Source: JAPLVS01 sp043809265 (GTDB lineage: Archaea > Iainarchaeota > Iainarchaeia > Iainarchaeales > DTGL01). From it: DNA of 9,385 nt. This document shows, in pieces, positions 5,791-9,385 of the stretch (the first letter of the stretch is position 1; the number at the start of each line of letters is the position of its first letter). The stretch spans positions 1 to 9,385 of the forward strand of contig JAZDDY010000141.1 in the NCBI GenBank assembly GCA_043809265.1, given 5' to 3'. A program made the position numbers and the translations under genes. The notes under the pieces are model-generated. The model saw only the letters and a program-made list of their open reading frames with translations. It did not search any database and had not been told where the DNA came from.

Positions 5791-5822
5791 GCTTTCAGGC
5801 AGGAATAGCCCGGAAAGCAAAA

Positions 5823-5830
5823 TATTTAAA
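5823..5830 (+). promoter_or_regulatory. TATA box of the 99-aa membrane protein
   Basis: TATTTAAA is centred about 27 bp before the ATG at 5854. There is no Shine-Dalgarno in between, so a leaderless mRNA is expected. Confidence 0.6.
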
Positions 5831-5853
5831 CTGGCGCGTGCAAAAGAATATTT

Positions 5854-6153
5854 ATGGCAGATGCACCAGCCGCACCAGCGGCAAAGCCGAAAGGCCCTGA
5901 CAGTGTGGATAAGGCAGTACAGCAATGCATGGGCAAAGTGAACAAGAACGCAGGCTCTTTTGCGGCGTTCTTTTTCGTCTTGCTCGCTGGCGGATTCTCG
6001 CTCGGAGTATTCATCCTGAACAAGGCAGCCAATATGGTCACAGAAACAGTTCTGGCACTTTTGGTGCTGGCACTGGTCGCATACTACAACCGCACTGCCG
6101 CAGCAATACTGTTTTTGGCAGCGCTCGCATACCTGATTTTCGTTTTCAAGTGA
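5854..6153 (+). CDS. Small three-helix membrane protein with Ala/Pro-rich N-terminus, unknown function
   Basis: This 99-aa protein starts with a soluble, Ala/Pro-rich tail (MADAPAAPAAKPKGP) and a short amphipathic stretch containing its only cysteine (C25). Three membrane segments follow at about 34-56, 61-77 and 81-98, and the protein ends FVFK with almost no C-terminal tail. Positive charges (K28, K31) before the first helix suggest a cytoplasmic N-terminus. I recognise no family. The start is supported by a leaderless-type TATA box, and the next candidate Met (M26) would remove the tail. Only 6 bp separate its stop from that of the convergent transglutaminase-like gene, so the two transcripts probably overlap at their 3' ends. 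Confidence 0.7.
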   Translation: MADAPAAPAAKPKGPDSVDKAVQQCMGKVNKNAGSFAAFFFVLLAGGFSLGVFILNKAANMVTETVLALLVLALVAYYNRTAAAILFLAALAYLIFVFK

Positions 6154-6159
6154 ACGAAG

Positions 6160-7398
6160 TCATTTTGCCAGCAATGCAAGCTTTGCCTTTAGTGCTTCAA
6201 GTTTTTCCGCAAAAAACGCATAGCCTGCCCATTCGGCGCTTTCTTCTTCAAACATGTAGAAATCGTTGTCTGTTATCACCCAATAAATGAAAGAATCGTG
6301 CTTTGCCGGATCGCCACCCTTGTTCAGGTAAACTCCGGAAGAGGCTTCGTTTATGTTTCCGAGGAAAGAGCCGTCCTGCGGCTCGATCAGCGGGGCTCCG
6401 TCGAGTTCTGTGAAAACATCAGAAACCCCTGAAATCCTTTTTTTTGTGAGCGCGACAACGCAATGGCCTGAAACCTCTTTTTTTTGAAGGTCATAGATGT
6501 TTCCGCAGACCACTGCCGGAAACACGCGGCCTGCTTTGAGGGCCTGGTTTTGCACTCCCTCAAGATACCATTGGTTTTGCCTGTCAATCCAGTACTTTGC
6601 CGTAGGTTTTTCCGCTTCAACCCAGGCTTCAATCGATATTGTTTTCTGCCCGGCATCAGCGCATTTTTCAAGGAAATGATTGAGTTCGGCCTTGAAGAAA
6701 AGCGAGAAATCCTCGCAATCGCCGCCTTTTTTGGCAAGGAATTCAGCGACCGGCGTGAGCCTGTCGCCTTGGTCCCAGATATATGATAGGCCAAGGTATT
6801 CCTGCGTCGAATTCACCAGGTAAAGGCAGGCGGTTTTCACTGAACAACCCTGCGCGCTCACCGAAAAGCACCTGGATTCAAGCGAGGTTTTTGCAAGCGT
6901 CTGGCGCTCGGTTTCATGCAGGGCGGCATTCTCCTGGAACCATTCGATTGAGCCTTCTATTTTGCCCTCGAAGTCTTCAATGCTTTTTATGGTCTGCGCG
7001 GATTCCTCTTTCAGGAGCGCATATTCCTCGCCAAGCGTTTTTTTCGCCTGCTTCAGTTCGTTATAGTCTTTTTCAAGGCTTTCAAGAATGCCTTCGACAG
7101 AAGCAATCTTTTCCTTTAACGCAGTTATTTCCTTTGCTTTGGCATTGTTCAACCGCTCAAGCGAAGAAATCCTTTCAGCCGACTTCGCCCTGAAATCAGT
7201 GAAATTCAGGTCAAGCGCGGATTTCTCTGAAGCCAGCGCCGCATTTTCCAGCTTTATGGCCCCGATCTGAGATAATTGGAAAAAAATCAGGGCGAATGAA
7301 ACCAAAAGCAAAGCCGCAAGCAGGGAAAACAGGATAGTCTGCTTTAAGCCGATTTTCCCGAGAACCGGAATTGCAAAGCTTGAACTTTCTCCAGGCAT
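6160..7398 (-). CDS. Membrane-anchored coiled-coil protein with transglutaminase-like domain
   Basis: This 412-aa protein has a short N-terminal tail, one membrane helix (about 21-43), a long heptad-rich coiled coil (about 48-150), then a globular domain. The globular domain carries a transglutaminase-like/papain-fold signature: nucleophile C228 in KKGGDCEDFSLFF, H312 in GHCVVAL, and an acidic third member that is D333 or E339 in ELDGAPLIEPQ. Such domains cleave or cross-link amide bonds. One anchor puts the catalytic part outside the cell, held off the membrane by the coiled coil, which could also give oligomers. Extra cysteines (C177, C185, C191, C246, C298) could form disulfides. ATG at 7398 is preferred over the in-frame TTG at 7407 because a TATA-like element lies 26 bp upstream. 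It follows the SecD-like gene by 66 bp on the same strand. Substrate unknown. Confidence 0.78.
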   Translation of the reverse strand: MPGESSSFAIPVLGKIGLKQTILFSLLAALLLVSFALIFFQLSQIGAIKLENAALASEKSALDLNFTDFRAKSAERISSLERLNNAKAKEITALKEKIASVEGILESLEKDYNELKQAKKTLGEEYALLKEESAQTIKSIEDFEGKIEGSIEWFQENAALHETERQTLAKTSLESRCFSVSAQGCSVKTACLYLVNSTQEYLGLSYIWDQGDRLTPVAEFLAKKGGDCEDFSLFFKAELNHFLEKCADAGQKTISIEAWVEAEKPTAKYWIDRQNQWYLEGVQNQALKAGRVFPAVVCGNIYDLQKKEVSGHCVVALTKKRISGVSDVFTELDGAPLIEPQDGSFLGNINEASSGVYLNKGGDPAKHDSFIYWVITDNDFYMFEEESAEWAGYAFFAEKLEALKAKLALLAK

Positions 7399-7420
7399 CG
7401 CATCCAATTAAAGCAGAAAA

Positions 7421-7428
7421 AAATAAAA
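7421..7428 (-). promoter_or_regulatory. Candidate TATA box / T-tract between the SecD-like and transglutaminase-like genes
   Basis: On the minus strand CTTTTATTTTTTT (7429-7417) is centred about 26 bp before the ATG at 7398. It could start a leaderless mRNA. It follows a weak GAAGC/GCTTC hairpin after the SecD-like stop, so it could equally be that gene's terminator T-tract. Confidence 0.35.
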
Positions 7429-7464
7429 GGGGGTTGCCGGAAGCAGGGGCAGGCTTCAGCTTTT

Positions 7465-8547
7465 TCAGGAAGGCTCTTCGAGTGTAACACTTTCAACCGG
7501 CACAGGCAGAATGCCTGCTGAAAGCAAAATCTTTGTTTCATCTCGCGCGCGCTGCGCTTCTTCCTGGCTTGATTCAGAACCTATAATGACAAGGTCCTGG
7601 ATTATCTTAACATCCGCCAGCCTTTCTATATGGGGCTTGTTTCCAGTGAGTTCTGGGTTAAGGCGCACAACCGATTCCAGGTTTATTGCAGTGCAGATCC
7701 AGGGAATTTTTTCCGCCATGTGTTTGTCGAAATCGGAGCTTTTGATTTCTTTCAGTTTGAAACCCATTGACTCGATTTCTTTTTTGAGTTCTGCCGGAAG
7801 TTCCGCCTGGATTATTGCGGTCTTGGTTTGCCGTGAAAGTCCCCTCAGAGCCTCTTTCTGGCCTTTGTCCAAAGCATTGTTGCTTGCAATGAAATAGGGC
7901 AGGCCCGCATTAAGAAAGATTTCGTTTATGTCTGTTTCCATCGGCAGCCGGTTGGCACCGGCCAAAACTAGCGCCTTGTCTTCTTCAAAGCGCTCTTTTG
8001 AAAAAATCAGGACCGCATTCCTTGGCCTGTCCATATAGAAATATGTGAGAGCACAATCGTATTCTGCGGTTTCAAAGCTTACAAGGCGGCACTGGTGAAA
8101 TACCGTGTCCCTGAATCTCTTTGCCGCATCGGTTTTGAGCGTGAAAGGAAGCCTCCACTCATAGGCCCCCTCGCCCAATTTCAATAATTGCAGTGCACCC
8201 CCGCCCTGGTCCACGCTGATTATGCCGTCACCTGTGAACATCACGTTGCCGTCAAGCATTACCTCAAAAATCCCCTGTTTGCCAAGAAGCGATAAAATTT
8301 GCCTGGTTTCATTTTCATCTTTTGGCCTGAAAGTCACAAGGATAAATTCGTTCCCGTCCCCTTGGAATTTGGCCTCCTTGAATCCCGCCATCTCCAGCCT
8401 GCTTTTTAATATCTGCATCGTCGGCTGAAGGTCGCCGACTTTTTCGGATAACTTGACTCTTGCCGTCCTTTCCTGGGAGTCAAAAAAAATGCAGCCTGAA
8501 AAAAACAGGATTGCGATAAAAGCCGCAAGGGCAATGCCGAGCCTCAA
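7465..8547 (-). CDS. SecD-like extracytoplasmic (P1-type) domain protein with lipoprotein-like leader, no permease domain
   Basis: This 360-aa protein has a hydrophobic leader (about 4-17) ending in FSGC, a lipobox with lipidation candidate C19. The rest matches the first extracytoplasmic domain of SecD, the Sec accessory subunit that helps complete protein export. ILKSRLEMAGFKEA (46-59), LLGKQGIFEVMLDGNVMFTG (87-106), WRLPFTLKTDAAKRF (131-145) and, near the end, SSQEEAQRARDETKILLSAG (326-345) then ILPVPV are all in SecD order. Normal SecD continues after the LPV motif with five membrane helices; here the protein stops 10 residues later, and the 66 bp before the next gene carry no remnant. 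The usual GLDLxGG segment after the first helix is also missing. The start is TTG at 8547, the only usable start after an in-frame stop, with a weak GGTG site. Function could be chaperone-like or SecD-derived but repurposed. Confidence 0.72.
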   Translation of the reverse strand: MRLGIALAAFIAILFFSGCIFFDSQERTARVKLSEKVGDLQPTMQILKSRLEMAGFKEAKFQGDGNEFILVTFRPKDENETRQILSLLGKQGIFEVMLDGNVMFTGDGIISVDQGGGALQLLKLGEGAYEWRLPFTLKTDAAKRFRDTVFHQCRLVSFETAEYDCALTYFYMDRPRNAVLIFSKERFEEDKALVLAGANRLPMETDINEIFLNAGLPYFIASNNALDKGQKEALRGLSRQTKTAIIQAELPAELKKEIESMGFKLKEIKSSDFDKHMAEKIPWICTAINLESVVRLNPELTGNKPHIERLADVKIIQDLVIIGSESSQEEAQRARDETKILLSAGILPVPVESVTLEEPS

Positions 8548-8577
8548 GATGACACCGACTACAATACTCTTTACCGC

Positions 8578-8585
8578 TATTTAAC
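8578..8585 (-). promoter_or_regulatory. TATA box of the SecD-like gene
   Basis: On the minus strand GTTAAATA (8585-8578) is centred about 34 bp before the TTG start at 8547. It predicts a leader of about 8 nt that begins around the weak Shine-Dalgarno GGTG (8556-8553). Confidence 0.45.
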
Positions 8586-8604
8586 CCTATCGCCACGGAG
8601 CACC

Positions 8605-8614
8605 AATTTAAAAT
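8605..8614 (+). promoter_or_regulatory. TATA box of the pilin-locus operon
   Basis: AATTTAAAAT is centred about 42 bp before the ATG at 8652, predicting a leader of about 16 nt. Only a weak GGTTGA-type ribosome site (8646-8651) precedes the start. It lies back-to-back with the TATA box of the SecD-like gene. Confidence 0.5.
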
Positions 8615-8651
8615 CATTTTTTTGCAGTATTATTGCGAGAGAGTTGGTTGA

Positions 8652-9218
8652 ATGAAGGGCGTATATTCGTTTACGCTGGTATTTGTCTTTGCAGCCTGCG
8701 TGGTCGCAATGGCTGCGGACGCAGGCATTGCAAGGGCAAAACTGGCGGAGGGCGGCCTTGCGGCAATGGAGATAGAACGTGCCTCCTTTTTGCGATTCCA
8801 AATGGAGGAAAACACCGATTCAATTATTGCGGAAACAATCGAAAACGAGGTAATCGCCGGCAACAGGGAAAGCGCGGCGCTGAACCCAAAAATCTGCGGA
8901 AACCTCGAAAAATACTTCAATGCGATGGAAAGCGAAAAAGGCCTCGGCGGAAAAATCGAATTCTTTGAAATAAATACCGCGAACCTTTCGGAGCAGTTCA
9001 CCCCTGTTGCCGGAAACTTCAAAAAAATCGAGGGTCTGGAGAAATACTGCAAGACCGCGGTACTGAACCTTAAAGAGCATGTTTTCCTTGTGCAGTTCAT
9101 GTTCACGGGCGGCCTCATGAAAAACAGGGCCGTGCTTGCGGTGATAAAAGTCGGGGGCGCGGAGCAGTACTTCCTGGTTTTGCCTGGCTATTCTATTGAA
9201 AAAACGGTGGTCGTATGA
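8652..9218 (+). CDS. Signal-anchored surface protein, pilin-like layout, unknown family
   Basis: This 188-aa protein opens with K2, a hydrophobic stretch (about 5-21) and AMA-A, a possible signal peptidase I site after residue 21. A long amphipathic helix follows (about 24-66), rich in Ala and Glu, and then a mixed globular part with cysteines C82 and C133 that could pair. A hydrophobic N-helix running into an amphipathic helix and a small beta-rich head is the layout of type IV pilin-like proteins, but the QxSxE prepilin motif is absent, so it is not a canonical class III pilin. Its stop overlaps the next start (ATGA), so the two are translated together, which suggests a minor pilin or pilus-assembly partner. 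That role is inference from context. No similarity to a named family was recognised. Confidence 0.6.
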   Translation: MKGVYSFTLVFVFAACVVAMAADAGIARAKLAEGGLAAMEIERASFLRFQMEENTDSIIAETIENEVIAGNRESAALNPKICGNLEKYFNAMESEKGLGGKIEFFEINTANLSEQFTPVAGNFKKIEGLEKYCKTAVLNLKEHVFLVQFMFTGGLMKNRAVLAVIKVGGAEQYFLVLPGYSIEKTVVV

Positions 9219-9385
9219 CCGGTAAAGGCCAGGCTTCGATTGAAGCGCTGCTGGTCCTGCTGGTTTTCTTCATTGTGCTGGCGCGGTTTGCCGCCCTCGA
9301 ACTTGAACAGGGAAAAAAGGCGGCGGCATCCTTCGATGAACAGGAAGCCGGGGCTTATGCAGAAAAATGCGCTTCAGGCATAAGC
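9215..9385 (+). CDS. Class III type IV prepilin (partial, cut by the window edge)
   Basis: The first 57 residues are visible. The leader MTGKG is followed directly by QASIEALLVLLVFFIVLA: the class III archaeal prepilin motif (Q-x-S-x-E followed by a hydrophobic helix), in which an EppA-type prepilin peptidase cleaves just before the Gln. The Glu at +5 of the mature protein is the conserved one needed for pilin packing. A charged helix follows (ELEQGKKAAASFDEQ), then a cysteine in AEKCASGIS as the window ends. The product would be a pilus subunit or pilin-like surface protein. It overlaps the upstream gene by 4 nt (ATGA), implying an operon with translational coupling. The C-terminal head is not visible, so major or minor pilin cannot be decided. 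Confidence 0.8.
   Translation, partial: MTGKGQASIEALLVLLVFFIVLARFAALELEQGKKAAASFDEQEAGAYAEKCASGIS

Noticed and set aside
5732..5817. 8-bp inverted repeat CTTTCCGG / CCGGAAAG
   Set aside because: The arms are 70 bp apart with no supporting structure; a match of this length is expected by chance.
8630..9118. Minus-strand open frame of 162 codons opposite the 188-aa surface protein
   Set aside because: The plus strand has the TATA box, the signal anchor and the coupled pilin gene; the minus frame has no coherent domain.
1..9385. CRISPR arrays, insertion sequences, toxin-antitoxin or defence genes
   Set aside because: No regularly spaced repeats, transposase motifs, terminal repeats or recognisable defence domains were found on either strand.

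Overview
The window comes from an archaeon. It carries an archaeal/eukaryotic-type clamp-loader large subunit (RFC-L), an Orc1/Cdc6 initiator, the archaeal YchF-related TGS GTPase, and a class III (QxSxE-type) type IV prepilin. Most genes have a TATA-like box about 25 bp upstream of the start codon or of a very short leader with a GGTG/GAGGTG Shine-Dalgarno. Compact spacing, many tiny intergenic gaps and many small unrecognised membrane proteins would fit an uncultivated, possibly DPANN-type lineage, but that placement is inference.

Layout. 1-93: a possible 5' end of a minus-strand gene running off the left edge. 94-645 (+): DEDD/DnaQ-fold exonuclease. 710-994 (+): small three-helix membrane protein. 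1007-1035: hairpin plus T-rich terminator between convergent genes. 1025-2471 (-): RFC-L, split into two reading frames by one extra base in an A6 run (T6 on the plus strand, 1409-1414). 2532-3719 (+): YchF-related GTPase, divergent from RFC-L around one shared near-palindromic TATA element. 3880-4263 (+): small, strongly basic unknown protein, convergent with 4271-5392 (-): Orc1/Cdc6. The 126 bp upstream of Orc1/Cdc6 are AT-rich, with a G-rich element resembling an origin recognition box. 5519-5713 (+): 64-aa unknown protein. 5854-6153 (+): second small three-helix membrane protein. 6160-7398 (-): membrane-anchored coiled-coil protein with a transglutaminase-like domain. 7465-8547 (-): SecD-like extracytoplasmic domain on a lipoprotein-like leader, with no permease domain. 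8652-9218 (+) and 9215-9385 (+, cut by the right edge): a signal-anchored protein followed, with an ATGA overlap, by a class III prepilin.

Two themes emerge. The left and middle parts hold DNA replication and information processing (exonuclease, RFC-L, Orc1/Cdc6, GTPase). The right third is a cell-surface cluster (membrane protein, transglutaminase-like protein, detached SecD-type domain, pilin locus). The observations most worth following are the broken or recoded RFC-L frame, the stand-alone SecD P1-like lipoprotein beside the transglutaminase-like protein, and the possible origin next to Orc1/Cdc6. No CRISPR array, rRNA, tRNA or insertion sequence was seen.
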